A stretch of 64,000 bases of DNA. Origin: Gymnopus androsaceus JB14 (taxonomy: Eukaryota > Basidiomycota > Agaricomycetes > Agaricales > Omphalotaceae). This document shows positions 46,901 through 58,545 of this stretch, one piece after another. The notes beneath the pieces were generated by a model that saw only the letters and a list, made by a program, of their open reading frames with translations, was not told the origin of the DNA and searched no databases. The translations under genes and the position numbers were made by a program. The stretch lies in contig ML769497.1 in assembly GCA_009733575.1 (NCBI GenBank), positions 1 to 64,000 on the forward strand, read 5' to 3'. How positions within the stretch are numbered: the stretch's first letter is position 1; every line of letters starts with the position of its first letter.

Positions 46901-47564
46901 TGGGAGTGGAAATGCAAGTCCGGGTGCTAAGAAGTTGCCAGCTTCTGCTACTGTGGAGGTGTTATCGATTATCCCGCCTGTTCCTTCTCCCACGTCCACC
47001 TCTCGTCGCTTCCCTATCTCTCCGGCATCAATCCCCTTCCCTTCCACATCGTCGCCAAAACTTCAATCTGCGCGCGAACGTGAACGTATTCCTTCCACTT
47101 CCAGCTTGTCAAGCAACTCTTCCATCGAGTCGATGGATTCGATGATGGATGTCCCAGTTCTCGAACGCAGTGCTTCCCTCAGCTCAGTGTCGACTGACGG
47201 CGATGGAGAGCTTGCGGAGCTGGCTGATATATTGCATAGCCAGGCTAGTGTGAACTTACCTTCAGAGCTGCACTTTGGTGATCATGCCTGGATGGAGACG
47301 GAGCTGACGCCTGTACCAAATGAAATGAGAGCGCCCTGGTCTGGAGACTTTAAATATAGTCCTCCCAGGGATGATGTTAATCCCGAGGTAGGATTCTTCG
47401 ACAAATCAGGTCCTGGAGCTGGTGGAGTCGGTGTTGCCGCCCCAGAGAAGCCTCTCGACGCGGACCCGTTGTACAAAGCCTTTGTTCAGCAGTGGTGTTT
47501 TGCAGGAGCAGGTAATCGATCTCCTGCGCCTACGAATAATCGCAATGGACTACAGGTTAGCTGA
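43977..47564 (+). CDS. CBM21 protein, probable PP1 glycogen-targeting subunit (paralogue B)
   Basis: Starts MPYSPPSYSSGRSSSPSF, a Ser/Pro/Gln-rich head. The PP1-docking region RNVHFPSLSSDLEHVKLF is followed by KEARPSSLLIT. After an acidic ETETETETDRDYGYGY patch (shared with A) comes the CBM21 domain: LEGSFLVRNITFEKHVFVRF, DSWATVSEVRG, WDRFAFRITL, WWDNNGGKNWRVGF. A Ser-rich tail ends LYKAFVQQWCFAG. Proposed introns are 45328-45403, one with donor GTCAAG near 46169, and 46523-46578, all frame-correct. Two frame changes (about 45.46-45.58 kb and 45.74-45.76 kb) remain without a good intron. The role is inferred as targeting protein phosphatase 1 to glycogen. Same strand as paralogue A, 8 kb downstream of it. 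Confidence 0.8.
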
Positions 47565-48509
47565 AGATATAGGTGAGTTAATTCGAACCATTGTGAGAGA
47601 TGACTGGCTAATGTTTTGATCAGTTTTCCTCGATCTCTACAAAATATAATGAAACTGGGTCGCTTTCTGGACCCTCACACACTCCTTTTCATGCACGAAT
47701 CCTTATTACGAACGATTTGCAACGATTTAAAACACCAAATAACCCTTCAAAAATAACCCCCCCTAAAAGTATCGCAAACAAAGCAATCCACGATCAAGTT
47801 CAAGGCAGTCCAAGGTGTTGTCTTTTCATATAACTTATCTATGTCTCCTTGCTTGCCTCGTTCTTGTTTCCTCCCTGCCCAATATATCCTTTAAACTTAT
47901 TTCATATTTCTTCCCGCCTTTCGACATTCTTGCATACACGATAAATGTGCGGACTTTTTTGCATGCACACACACCATAGACGTCCCGGCGGGACACGCAT
48001 TTTTGATTTTACTGTAATATTACTTGTACTTTGTACTCCGTACTTCATTGTACTTCTATGGCTGCCCATCTCACCTCTGCTTTTCATTATACCTCTTTTA
48101 TGGGTTTTACTATCGGAATTCCCCCTGCTTCTTATCGTTCTCGCCATCCTCCTCACCCATTCTTCTTTACTCTCCACCGATCAATATTCAATCCACATTC
48201 TCACTCGTCTAGCTACTCGATCCTCTTCCGCTGTCGAATGTGCACCATACAGGACGCTATGTGCACGCATATATTACTAGTACTTCTGCTCATCGTACCC
48301 ATCGCATTGCAATTGGTTCCTTACACGTTTCTTGGCATACGCATCTAGTACTCCTCATTTCATTCATCGTCTGCTGCTGCTATATCTCTTGATGCATAAA
48401 TGATAATGGCTTTATATCTATTGACTCTACGTTCACGCATACGGTTGCGCATAATACGGACGTTATGTGCACTTCTACATGTCCTCACGTCCCACAAACC
48501 ATATCTCTT
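47565..48509. other. Intergenic between convergent genes
   Basis: 3' flanks of paralogue B and of the F-box gene on the minus strand. It is T/C-rich on the plus strand; hydrophobic open frames in 47.9-48.6 kb are a composition effect. No gene seen. Confidence 0.5.
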
Positions 48510-50294
48510 TCAATCGTCTAGCATGGTCTCATTAAACCATTTAAAATCGACGCTAACCACTACTTCTTTCAAGCCCAAACTCTGTAATCGAGACTGAATG
48601 CGCTCGGTTGAATCGCGAAGGTTGGGATGGTCTCGCGGACGCAAGGGACGAAGCAAAAATCGCCGAAGCCCTTGGCTAGCGTCCCCAATGACTGCGCTTT
48701 CTAGCCGAGTTGAGTACACCCTTGACTCAACCAGTCTGCAACAAGATTCTTCAAAAGCTTTACAGTTTTCGAGGAACGAGTTTGCGACCGTAGCAGAACC
48801 CATCCCCAGAGTAATTAAATTTGGAGCAACGCGGGAGTCCTCCGTCAACGTCAGCTGCGCTAATAATGTTTCAGAAATATCCGTTTCCGTGCAGGATAGA
48901 TGGGATATCGAAGGGCATCCAGAGATAAGCGCTATAGCTGCTTCCTCCTGCACACGAATCAGAGAAAGACTTTGCAAGTTGCAATTTGAGCGCCGCAGCA
49001 TAGCTTGCAAGGTGACAATAAATTCACCATGACGGGTTTGATTTGGATGAAGAAAGTCGCCAATCGAAGGAATTGCTCGGAGGGTAAGAGATTGAAGTCC
49101 GGGAAGAGAAACTCCTTCCATGGCTCGGTCATCAAAGTCTTCCTTTATGAATCCGATATGCAGGGTTGAAAGCTGAGCATGCGAAATTTCTGCCTTCAAC
49201 GTTTTCGAAATCCCTTCCACAGAAACTTCAGAGTATTGAAACCCCGCTATAGCTAGATACTCTAGAGCGGGGCATTCAGCTAGCAGCTCTGCTAGACCCT
49301 TTCCAACATAGTGGCCAATAGCGAGTTCGGTGAGATGGTTTAGATCAATTTGACCAGTAGCCAAATGAAGATGATGATAAAATACCGCGTGGAATATCTT
49401 CAATAGTGGACAATGACCAAATTGGCGTAATAATGAAGCTGGTAAAGGATCATCCATGAGCTTCCGAATGAAGACTCAGAAACTTCAGAAGAGGCATCGC
49501 TATTAAAGGCGTTCGAGAGACCAGCAGCTGAAAGGATGAGCTGGAACAGTGACCCGCCATGCCAGGACCCAGCTCCAGATAAACCTCCTCCCATCTGCTT
49601 GAAGCAAGGACTAGGGACTCGAAGACATGGCATTGCTTTTGTGTAAGCACAATGATCTCCTCATGACTGTCGCTAGGTTCGGCTTCACGCACACGAAGGT
49701 GCATCGGCGCATTTTTGGAACGTGAAATACAATCGACTATGAAGTCCACAAAGCGGCATCGTCTGGGACCAGCGAAAGATCGATATCGACACGGGACCAG
49801 TAGCGACCTCGACCGAGAATAAGTTTCCGCCAAGACTGGCAGATCCATGTCAAATGAAAAATTGAGCCGTCTACTTTCTGGGAACGCAGAGAAACGTCGG
49901 AGCCCAGTGTCAAGTGAGAGAAGATTTCGTGCATGATTTCTGGGGGACAACTGCCAATGGGAGAGATGCGAAATCGGGCTCGACCTAAAATATTGAATTC
50001 ATCTGCATGCTCCATGGTCAGAGACGAGGAGTCATCTTTATAGGTCCGGTGTTTGCACTGTTCCAAGCAAACTTCAACCTCCCGCACGAGGGAAGCAAGC
50101 AGTGACCGATCATTGTTTGCCAATAGGTCAGAGTGGCCCGAGGTTTTGCAAGAGCCGCTTCTAAGAAACCAGTGATTCGTTCCGGTGACATTCACAACGG
50201 ACGATGGCTGAAGGATCGTCAAGTGGGAGCATTCGTCGTATCTGCCGACATATTGGTTAAAAATAATGGTTATAGAAAAGAGAATGAATCGCAT
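48510..50294 (-). CDS. F-box protein with leucine-rich C-terminal half
   Basis: The minus strand reads LLASLVREVEVCLEQCKHRT, then the F-box ISPIGSCPPEIMHEIFSHL with the following ICQSWRKLILG and YWSRVDIDLSLVPD. The C-terminal half has irregular LRR spacing (LNHLTELAIG, CPALEYLAIAGF, LPGLQSLTLRAI, CPSISHLSCTETDIS), ending DFKWFNETMLDD at 48510. This is the standard agaricomycete F-box/LRR plan, a probable SCF substrate adaptor. Near 49455 the frame changes by one base at GGA TGA; a 61-nt GTCTCT intron would fix it but would remove LRR-like sequence. The first exon is uncertain: MEHADEF at 50015 is an in-frame ATG, while MSDSLDNVYGEAKDF near 50350 may be a true 5' exon. Confidence 0.75.
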
Positions 50295-51038
50295 TCACCT
50301 TCTTGAAGTCTTTCGCCTCACCGTAGACGTTATCAAGTGAATCGGACATAGATACTAGATATTGCAGCCTCGCCAGGCGAAGAGAAGGACTGAGAATGAG
50401 AGAACGCTTTATACCTGTGAAGAACAATCAGGTTATTATTATAAATGCAAACACGACGCGTGTCACGCATAATCAGCATGATCAGGTCTAGCCTTCAGGG
50501 CGACGCGCAAATTCCTTAGTCACACTGAAAAAGTTTCAGTGCATAGGTAGGAATTTGGAAAGGAAGGGAGCCTGGAGAGTTGGAGAGACCACTTAATGCG
50601 CGAAAGCTAATTGACGGGTGATAATCGACCTACTTCAGCCTAAACCATTCCATTGCAAAAATGATCAAACAGTATTTACATATGTACAAACAAATTAAAC
50701 AAGCAGGGAACCTTGGTTCAAGAGGGTTCAAAAGACTGTGATGTATGTATAAAAAAAGGGAAGGACAACCAAAACGTAGAAAAGTGAGCGGGACGTATCA
50801 ACAACGAAAATAGTACTCGTAAAAAAGTCGTAAAGTCACCGAAAAGCCCTAAAGACAAAAATTCCTCGAAATAAAGTCATAATGGCGTCTATTAAGCCGC
50901 AAAAAGAAGAAAGAAAGAAAAAAACGAAAAGGTGAACGGGTTTATCAGAGACAAAAATCCTTAGAAAGTCGTAACGTCCATTTGGCTTATATTAAATCCA
51001 TAATACAGCCGGAATGCTAATCCTCGAACTTGGGGTAG
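50295..51038. other. Intergenic
   Basis: Upstream side of the F-box gene and 3' flank of the bZIP gene. A-rich on the plus strand around 50.85-50.93 kb. No further gene recognised. Confidence 0.45.
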
Positions 51039-51650
51039 TCAAACACCATGACTTAAGAGCAACGAACGTAGGGCCTCAGTTCTAGTTCGCCACTTCTCCC
51101 TCTCCGCCCTCAACAATTCATTTTCCTCCTCCAGTTCTTGCATACGAATGTTCTTCCGTAATCGGCTCATCTTTGCTGAGTGTGTGTTCTTTTGCTTCTT
51201 ATACGCTTTCTTCTCTTCCTTTGTGGCATCTGGTGGGAGCTTAGGAAGAGTATCATCAGCTTCGAGTTCTTTGAAGCGATGATGCTCGTGATGCACGGAG
51301 GGTGTGTCGAGGAAGCGAGGGAGGATGATGAGATCTGGAGCTGGAGCTGCCGGAAGGAATGGGAACAGGAGTAGATGTAGGAGAGCTAGAATGACGCTAA
51401 GCTAGAATGACCGCTAAAGCTCGAGTTCGCGCTGAGAGGTGGATTGGGCTGCTGCATGTATCAAAGTAGCTTCCGGATTGTAAGCCGGATAGTCTATGAA
51501 GGAAGCATCGGAAGCGTGCAGGAACGCGTCTAAGGATTGTTCGTGTACCGGCTGCTGGTGATACATCTCCGAGGAGGGATCACAATCAACATCTTCTACT
51601 GCGAATTGCAGCTGGAGCTGATTGGAGAAATGTGGGTACGTAGGATCCAT
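51039..51650 (-). CDS. GCN4-like bZIP transcription factor
   Basis: The ATG at 51650 starts MDPTYPHFSNQLQLQFAVED. The C-terminal 85 residues hold a bZIP: EEKKAYKKQKNTHSAKMSRL, RKN (basic region of the N-x7-R type, with NTHSAKMSR where GCN4 has NTEAARRSR), then a leucine zipper start ELEEENELLRAEREKW and SLLLSHGV at the end. GCN4-type factors bind DNA as dimers and control amino-acid biosynthesis genes. Between 51.30 and 51.42 kb, the Ser/Pro-rich linker, the frame changes twice and includes an in-frame stop after ELEL, so an intron or indels must lie there. The basic region is less canonical than usual (Met and Leu in place of Lys/Gln), which may indicate decay. Confidence 0.65.
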
Positions 51651-52639
51651 TGGCTTGAGACGTGCTTAGGACAGTGTAATTGGGATGTAAGAATGAGAGG
51701 AGGTGAAGCAGCAACCTTCTCTGCATCTTATACCGACACAAAATTTGACCGAGGACCGCCTGCCACCCATGGTAACTTTCACCGCTGGTAACTTTCACTG
51801 CCACTGGGGGCAGTGCAAAATCGACGTAGGTGCTTCAATCTACTAAGCATAGAGAAGTAACTAGACGCTGGCTAGGATAATCGGATAAAAGAAATCACCT
51901 TTGAATTTTGAAAGTCGAGAGCTATGTATATGGTTCACGACTTGAAGCTGAACGTTGCCATGCTCTAGTCCAGCACGCTGAGAGCGGGGGGACAGTATAG
52001 GAATAACAACTTGGGAGGCTGATAACTTCACAACGTAAGGAGTTCGGGCGAATCTAATTTCCATCGAGCCAGCAAAGCAGGCAAGCTGTAAAGCTCGACG
52101 AGTAAAGAGCCTGCTCCTGACAACTCCTCAAAAACCGAAGCCGAAGGCTAAACCAATCAGTCTTCGGCTTTTTTTCCAAATAGAAACCATTCCTCACATA
52201 TGCATAGCGTTATGAGATAGATAGGTTTCCGGGCTCAGCAGTGAAGAGCAGGTACTAGGAGAGGTACCAGGAGAGGTGATTTGCAGGTCGTGCACTGCAG
52301 TGAAAGATCTGTCAATCACGAAATGCGCTTAGACGCGCTAACAAAATTTCTATTGATTCCCAGCATCATCTAGCATGCCTACCATCCACAAAATTCGGAT
52401 TTCAGAATAAAGTAAAACACTTCATGAAGCAGTGTACACTGAGAAATTCCAGACCAGCAACCAGGAGTTTGCAGTGGAAGAGACAGCTGGCATTGGGCGC
52501 GGCCGGTTGTGACGTCGGAGGACTACTTGCGCAAATTACCCCACTCGACTAGAAAACAGTGCTGGTGTTGTCGGCCCTCCTTCCGTGATACGGCTGTACC
52601 CAATGAGTAGTACGGTTCAGCTTCGAGTTCGTGGCCATG

Positions 52640-52826
52640 GGAGTTGGAACATGCGATGATAGTGATGGATAAGGAAAGGATTTCTTTGAGAAGCTTGTTT
52701 CATATTCCGGGTGCATCGAGCCCGTTCGTGGACGTTGGAACATCTGGTGACAATGGACAAGGAAAGGATTTCTCTGAGAAGCTTGTTCTACATCCCCGGT
52801 GCATCCCGGGGGATGCATCAAGCCCG
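52640..52826. repeat. Imperfect direct repeat, about 90 nt unit
   Basis: GTTGGAACAT, AAGGAAAGGATTTCT, TGAGAAGCTTGTT, GGTGCATC and AGCCCGT occur in the same order in two adjacent units (about 52642-52731 and 52735-52826). No function evident. Confidence 0.7.
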
Positions 52827-53344
52827 TAGGCCGAATTCCTGCGGATTCACATCGACCTTCATGTTTGAACGAAAGATAATCTGATCTTAGTAAACGAAGC
52901 AGTGCTGAGACCGTAGCGAGCCATGGACCATGATTCATTGAGTAAGAGGCCGTGCATTAGCGTGCATTATAGTGTTTTTAATACAGATTCTGAAAGAGAC
53001 TCAGTGAAAAGCTAAGAGAAGGAGTTTTTGCATTGCTTGCAGCGGTGACGGCTCACCTCATACATTGGTTGTTTGAGGTCTTTTCAGAGCAAGAGGTCAG
53101 AACGCTTCGAAATCGTTCAAGAAGCGCTGGAAGAAGGCTCAAAGTCATAACCGGCTCTGAGCCCTTTTCAGCGCTTCTTTCCACGACATCCCGCCCAATG
53201 CTTTTTTTCCAGACTCATAAATCAATCCTACTATCTGGCCGCTCCCGCTCCCGATCTATTGTCGATTCGAGGGTCATTTTCTTCAATGACTTTTGTCTAG
53301 GTTCATTCCTTGGATGAATACCGCATGATGTGCTTATAGCACAG

Positions 53345-53405
53345 GAGACTCGGTGGAGCAGTGGTAGGACCGTCAAGCGTAAGCGCAAAGTTCAAACCCA
53401 AATCC
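53345..53405 (+). repeat. tRNA-like A/B boxes (possible SINE head or tRNA relic)
   Basis: GGTGGAGCAGTGG at 53352-53364 matches the pol III A box, and AGTTCAAACCC at 53389-53399 matches the B box, at about tRNA spacing. The acceptor and anticodon stems do not pair, so this is not a working tRNA. Confidence 0.4.
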
Positions 53406-55028
53406 ACTTTGCCACAGACCACTAGTCAATTCATTCTCAAAGACCGTACACCATCTGGAAGGCCTTCTATACTTTGGCGTATATAAAGTCTGTTCTTGTA
53501 GTGCGTTCACTCATTTTTTCGGCATCAAGGCTCGTTCCCTGCTGAAGTTTTCTAAACTCCAACTGAAGTTCATCCAGATCACTGGAACCTCATTTTATAG
53601 TGAGTAACGACGCAAACATCTCTTTGATGGGCCGTTCGTCCGATTTCCATTCAAGTCTTTCTTTTCATTGACGAATTCTGCAGGATCAACCCCTCATTCA
53701 AACTGAAAATAATGACATGTCATATTATATACCCTTAGCACTCCTGCCTATGCGCAATTCTTTTCATCCGATCAATGCTGGAGGCGTCCAAACGCTTCCA
53801 GCTATGTCCCATTTTATGCGTATGACATTCTCCCAACGCTACTATCCGCATCTACATCATCCTCCTCCCATCTTCCCTTCATCAACCTCCGACTAATCAG
53901 CATATTCCTGCAAACAATTCTCATCCAAGGCTACTTCCGCCCATGTTTTCAAGTATGCATAGGATTTGGAGCCTTCTACGATTACACAGTCTTTATATCC
54001 CCCACGATCTCTACTATGCCATCAGCACCGGTCAGACCTGGGACACCATAACACAAGTTTTTTTGAGACTGGAGCGGAGTGGGTCGGTAGAACAGCCCAT
54101 GCCAGCCAAGTGTATACACTTCCGGTTCCGTTCCCTGATTCTGCGCATCCGATTTGGAATCTCTAGCGCTTGACCAACTATGATCTTCCAGACGAAGCCA
54201 GGGACGCTATCCTATCAATGGGGCTAGAGATAGTACGATGATCTGCGATAGACTGGAAAAATTTTGAGTTCTAAAACCAAGGACATAGGAACCAGCGAAG
54301 TAGGTGAACGGTGTCCTATACAATCCTTTTATGATAGTTGTTCGAATATGATACTCAAGTAGCAATGCGCTGCCAGTCGAACTAAGCCGGTTTGAGCATT
54401 TGTAAGTTGGACCCAGAGACGAGCGAGATATCGTTTTTGGGAGGTATTACGATGGGGGGCCAGTCTTTCTTTTTCTCTTCTCTATCAAAACTAACGACTT
54501 CACATTTAAGGAGGCCAAATTTAAGGAGGCCAATATAATAAAGATGGGCTAGCCCCTTCCCGCCTCCCATGACCAACTGGTCACTTGGTACGTCGGCGAG
54601 GCTGGACCTCCAGACCCAAACGGACCGCGTCATGGGGTTGGAAGACTTAATCTAGGTTTTATGTCGAAGGTATATAAAGAGACAGGATCCTATGACGAAC
54701 GTCGAATTCAAACCACCAACTTCATTCAGCGCATAGAGAAGAGATGACAGATGCTTCAGTTTTGGCGCAACATCCTCCTGCAGGTGCCCTCGCAGAGCAT
54801 TCTCTATGACAATTACTATGTTCTGACTTGTCATCCTTGTAGTCAAAGTCGGAGGAAGGCGTCTCTCAGTGAACTCGAGACAACACACGCATAAACCCCA
54901 CGTCGCTCCGTAGGCGTTTTCTAATTCTTCGTTGAGTCCCTCATTGAGTTAATATACCTTGCAGAGAAACAGATCCGTCCGACTCTCCTTCCTCCTCTTC
55001 CCGCATTAGCTCCGAGCCACCTGCAATC

Positions 55029-55292
55029 GTGGCTTTCGATGACTACCCTAGGCCCGCCGATCCAGGCCTCGCACAACAGCATCAAGACAGTGACGAACCA
55101 GTCCAGCGTCATGATAAAAAGCATAAAGAGTACAATGAGGCTCCGCTTTCCCAGAATAAGAAACATGATCATGCGGGAGGAGGGAAGGGCGAAGATAACA
55201 CAATGCCTACCAGGGATCATCATGGGCCTGGTGGCAAGTCGTTCGGTGCAGGAGGGAGAATTTCTCAGCCTGCGGGGAACTTGGGGATCTGA
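55029..55292 (+). CDS. Hypothetical small hydrophilic protein (uncertain)
   Basis: An open stretch of 87 codons, strongly hydrophilic (QHQDSDEPVQRHDKKHKEYN), with a Gly-rich end GGKSFGAGGRISQPAGNLGI. There is no ATG at the start of the frame (the first codon is GTG), so it would be the last exon of a gene whose first exon I could not place; an AG acceptor lies just upstream near 55005. The even composition and Gly-rich tail suggest a real protein, but I recognise no family. Confidence 0.35.
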   Translation: MAFDDYPRPADPGLAQQHQDSDEPVQRHDKKHKEYNEAPLSQNKKHDHAGGGKGEDNTMPTRDHHGPGGKSFGAGGRISQPAGNLGI

Positions 55293-55939
55293 GGGATCTG
55301 CAGTTCGGCGAAAGGGAAAGCAATAGTAAGGCATTCGAAAGTTGTAGTTCTACTTGTAATTGTATTGTAGTCTAAATGTATTTGTATATCATCATTTCTT
55401 GGATAGCACTCATCTTCGCCTATTGGACGCAAGAAGCTGTTCAGATTCCTTTGCCCTAGGAGATTGAAGTACACGATTATTGCGATTAATCCCATTCCGA
55501 ATCGGTGCTGTGTTTCAAGGCAGGAAGTATATGGTTTATTACATCGGCATTGATTAAGATCCTGTGGAGCATTTGAATCTGTACCGTCGTCCCAAGGAGG
55601 TACAACCCTACTCTAGTATTTCGAGATATCGCAAGAGGTGGTTCGTCAATACACATGCAGACTAGGTTCGAATTCTTTGTTAGTGTAATTTAAATAAGCT
55701 ATGTACATAGTCTCCACGCTAGGAGCATTCAATGAAGTACGAATATATGCACAGAATATCTATGGAAAGGAAGCAACTATAGTAGGTAACTCGTAGGGAA
55801 TTCCATCAACAAAACGACTGTCTGATTCTGAGATGACAGGTAAAGATACGAAGAATGATAAAATTACATCTTCTGGAAGGTTTTCATACATAAGACCTTG
55901 TGTAGGACGCATAAGTTTGAGAAGATCAACATTGATTTC
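55293..55939. other. Intergenic, no gene seen
   Basis: No recognisable coding sequence, RNA or repeat. Confidence 0.45.
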
Positions 55940-57057
55940 AATCCGTTCAGGCCTTCGATTGGATCGTTACCACCATCGAAATCTCTAAATACGACCTCGA
56001 TTGACAAAAAATCAGATTGGGCAGACAAACAGATGAAAAGGGACCGGCCGCAAAGCTATCATCCATTTTTGTTATGGTTAAGTTTGTGAGACTGGTGTAG
56101 GAAGAGCGGGGAAGAAACGAAGCATCATCTCCGGTCAAAAACCGACCCACTGACAAGCTTTCCAATAGAGGACATCTTTGGAGTAAGGATCCCAGAGAGG
56201 TATCAACACACGCAGATGAGATGTCCAAGTCAGTCATGTTTTCCAAGTCTATGGAGTCTGCGATGCGGTATATCCAGCATACGCAGATTGGGACAATGGA
56301 ATAGGAAATGTCCGAAGGAAAAAGGTTGTTCAATCTGAGAAATTATCAAATCCAGCGGTTTAGTGTACCGTTGCGCGTGGAACTCCACAACTTCAAGGAG
56401 GTGGAAACGAGCACCCATTTGCAAGTTCGACTGTAGAGGACAGAGCGCCGCCATTAGGCCACACAACTTCTCCATGATGCTGAAAGTAACTCTCAGATAA
56501 TTCCAACGACCAATATGCTCCCTACAAGCTTCGCCCAAAACTGTGAGTACATCGCGTTCATGCGGAGGATACCAGTCACATTGATGCTGATACGCATCGG
56601 GGTGGTCGTTCCCGAGCGTTGGAAACATTCCCTCAGAATGTGTTTGGTTTTAATAGCATCGAAACCTTCCACATCTGGTGATAGGTATAACACGAGGGAA
56701 GACCAGAGAGTGGGTTGAGATAGAAGTAAATTTCGCCACCAAGAACAAACTCACCTCAACGGGAACACTGGACTAGAGATTATAGGTTCACCAGCGTGAT
56801 TGAGTGTAAATAAAATCGGTTCTTCAGCGATAATTCCGAAGATTTCGTTTATAATATCGGGAGGAAGTATCCGTATGGGAGCAAGGAGGGAGCTTTGGTA
56901 CTCGAGTGTTTCCGCTAGCTGGAGGCGTCGGACCTGCAGTCGAGCAATAATGGCATCACAGTTCTCGAGATCACTGCGAGTATCTTCTACGAGGACCCGT
57001 AGGTGAGACTGCTCGTCAGGCGAATCCGGGGTATCATTGCACCTGATTTTAAGAAGG
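55940..57057 (-). pseudogene. F-box/LRR gene, 5'-truncated and frameshifted
   Basis: The minus strand reads CNDTPDSPDEQSHLRVLVED, LQLAETLEYQSSLLAPIRIL, PPDIINEIFGIIAEE (a standard agaricomycete F-box start), then NLLLSQPTLWSSLVLYLSPD, EHIGRWNYLRV, CPNLRMLDIPH, MTDLDISS, CPLLESL and YTSLTNLTI. These parts fall in different frames without introns that fit (near 56755, 56560 and 56235). The 5' end stops at about 57057, exactly where the duplicated aldo/keto reductase segment begins, so the insertion may have removed the start codon and promoter. Confidence 0.75.
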
Positions 57058-58232
57058 GCTTCCTGCTGGCACGAAGATGTTTCTAAATAGCGGTACGTCT
57101 ATTTCGCAATGATAGGATCCCGTGTACAGTATTTATCGACGGTTACTATTAGGAGAATTCTACGATAGCAAAGGGGGAACTGGGAATCTTCAGCTTCTGT
57201 CCAGATTCTACAACAAGTATCCTGAATATGCAGACAAGACGTTTCTTTCTGTGAAAGGTGCTATGTCATTCGCTGGTGGTAAGATTGCACCAGACTGTTC
57301 GTGAGTTCAATTAAATGAATTCAACGACGTTACCTCCTGACAACTGAAATTTACTTAGAATGGAGGGCTTGAGGCGTAGCGTGGACAACATCCAAAAAGA
57401 ACTCGGTCCCATCAAGAAACTAGACTTGTTTCAACCTGCTCGAATCGATCGTAACGTTCCAGTAGAAACATTGATGAACAATCTAGTCGCTTTACTCAAG
57501 GAAGGAAAGTTCTCTCATATTGGGCTTTCAGAGTGCAATGCCAACACTTTGAGGAAAGCTCATTCCGTACGTTTTGTTTACCCTAGTGCATCGAGCCCAT
57601 TTCCTGATGTGTCGCGCCTTGGTCGCGCCAGATCTACCCCATTACTGCCGCCGAAATCGAAGTCAGCCCATAGGCTTATGAGAAGGAGCAAAAGGCTGTG
57701 ATTTCAACTGCGACGGAGCTGAACATTTCCGTCGTGGCATATTCACCGTTAGGACAAGGTTTCCTTACGGGGAGCATCAAGAGCCCGGCTGATCTCCCAG
57801 GTAAATCAATACTCTTCTCAATTCCTGGTTGACTGTTATTTACCATTCGAATTTGTAGGGGGAGATCATCGCGCAGGATACGAGCGCTTCAAAGAGGAAA
57901 ACATCAAAGCCAATCTAGCCATCGTTGATAGCCTGAAAGCTATCGCAGAGAAGAAGGGTATTACTCCGGCTCAGCTAGCCATAGCCTGGGTAGCTTCCCT
58001 AGGCCCGACTATGATACCACTCCCGGGATCTTCGTAAGTCGTTTCCTTTCGATTCTCGATATGGTTCTAATTAAAGCCCTGCAGGAAAGCTAGCCGTACT
58101 TTGGAAAACTTGCAGGGAGGTGATGTGGAGCTTACGGAGGAGTTGAAAGGCATAGCGGACGTCCTCGCAGCTCATCCAGTCGCAGGTGAACGGTACTATG
58201 GCGCGGCTGCGGACTTGTACCTTTGGGGATGA
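57058..58232 (+). pseudogene. Aldo/keto reductase copy 3, 5'-truncated
   Basis: Begins inside the exon that reads LPAGTKMFLN in copies 1 and 2; the first exons and the promoter are missing. Later exons match copy 2 closely (EFYDSKGGTG, SVKGAMSFAGGK, LDLFQPARIDRNVPVE, AADLYLWG at 58232). A TAG replaces the Trp codon in the SPWAYEK region near 57672, and three bases are missing near 58134. Non-functional by truncation. Confidence 0.9.
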
Positions 58233-58545
58233 GATCGAAGTAATGTACGAAACCGACCGGATCGCTGAGAACCTGTAGTGACGGAATATCTGCACTCTCT
58301 GCATTGTAGTAGTATTTCCCAATATCTACAATGTATCATCTTTGTCCAGAGATCTGGGGCACACAACTGTGCGACCCATATAGATACTCCCTGAATGTGA
58401 CCGCTAAGAATTCGTCTAAAAAGGTCATGGTAGTAAGAAATTCGTATAGCAGATCGGATTGAGTCAATTAATCATATTACAGTAACCGTCGAGTTGAAGG
58501 ATCTCAAGCAGAAAAGGAATAAAGAGAGACGGAACTTACTACGAG

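Larger units (their letters stand above)
51651..55028. other. Gene-poor interval of 3.4 kb
   Basis: Upstream region of the bZIP gene followed by unrecognised sequence. It contains a short imperfect direct repeat (52.64-52.82 kb) and a pol-III-like promoter box pair (53.35-53.40 kb). Open frames at 52549-52938, 53033-53317, 53943-54173 and 54382-54633 show no recognisable features. Confidence 0.5.

Noticed and set aside
47945..48348. Hydrophobic membrane protein ORFs on the plus strand
   Set aside because: They arise from T/C-rich 3' flanking sequence, overlap each other in several frames and lack conserved features.
52549..52938. 129-codon minus-strand ORF
   Set aside because: Spans an imperfect direct repeat, has no recognisable domain, and its composition does not look like the neighbouring genes.
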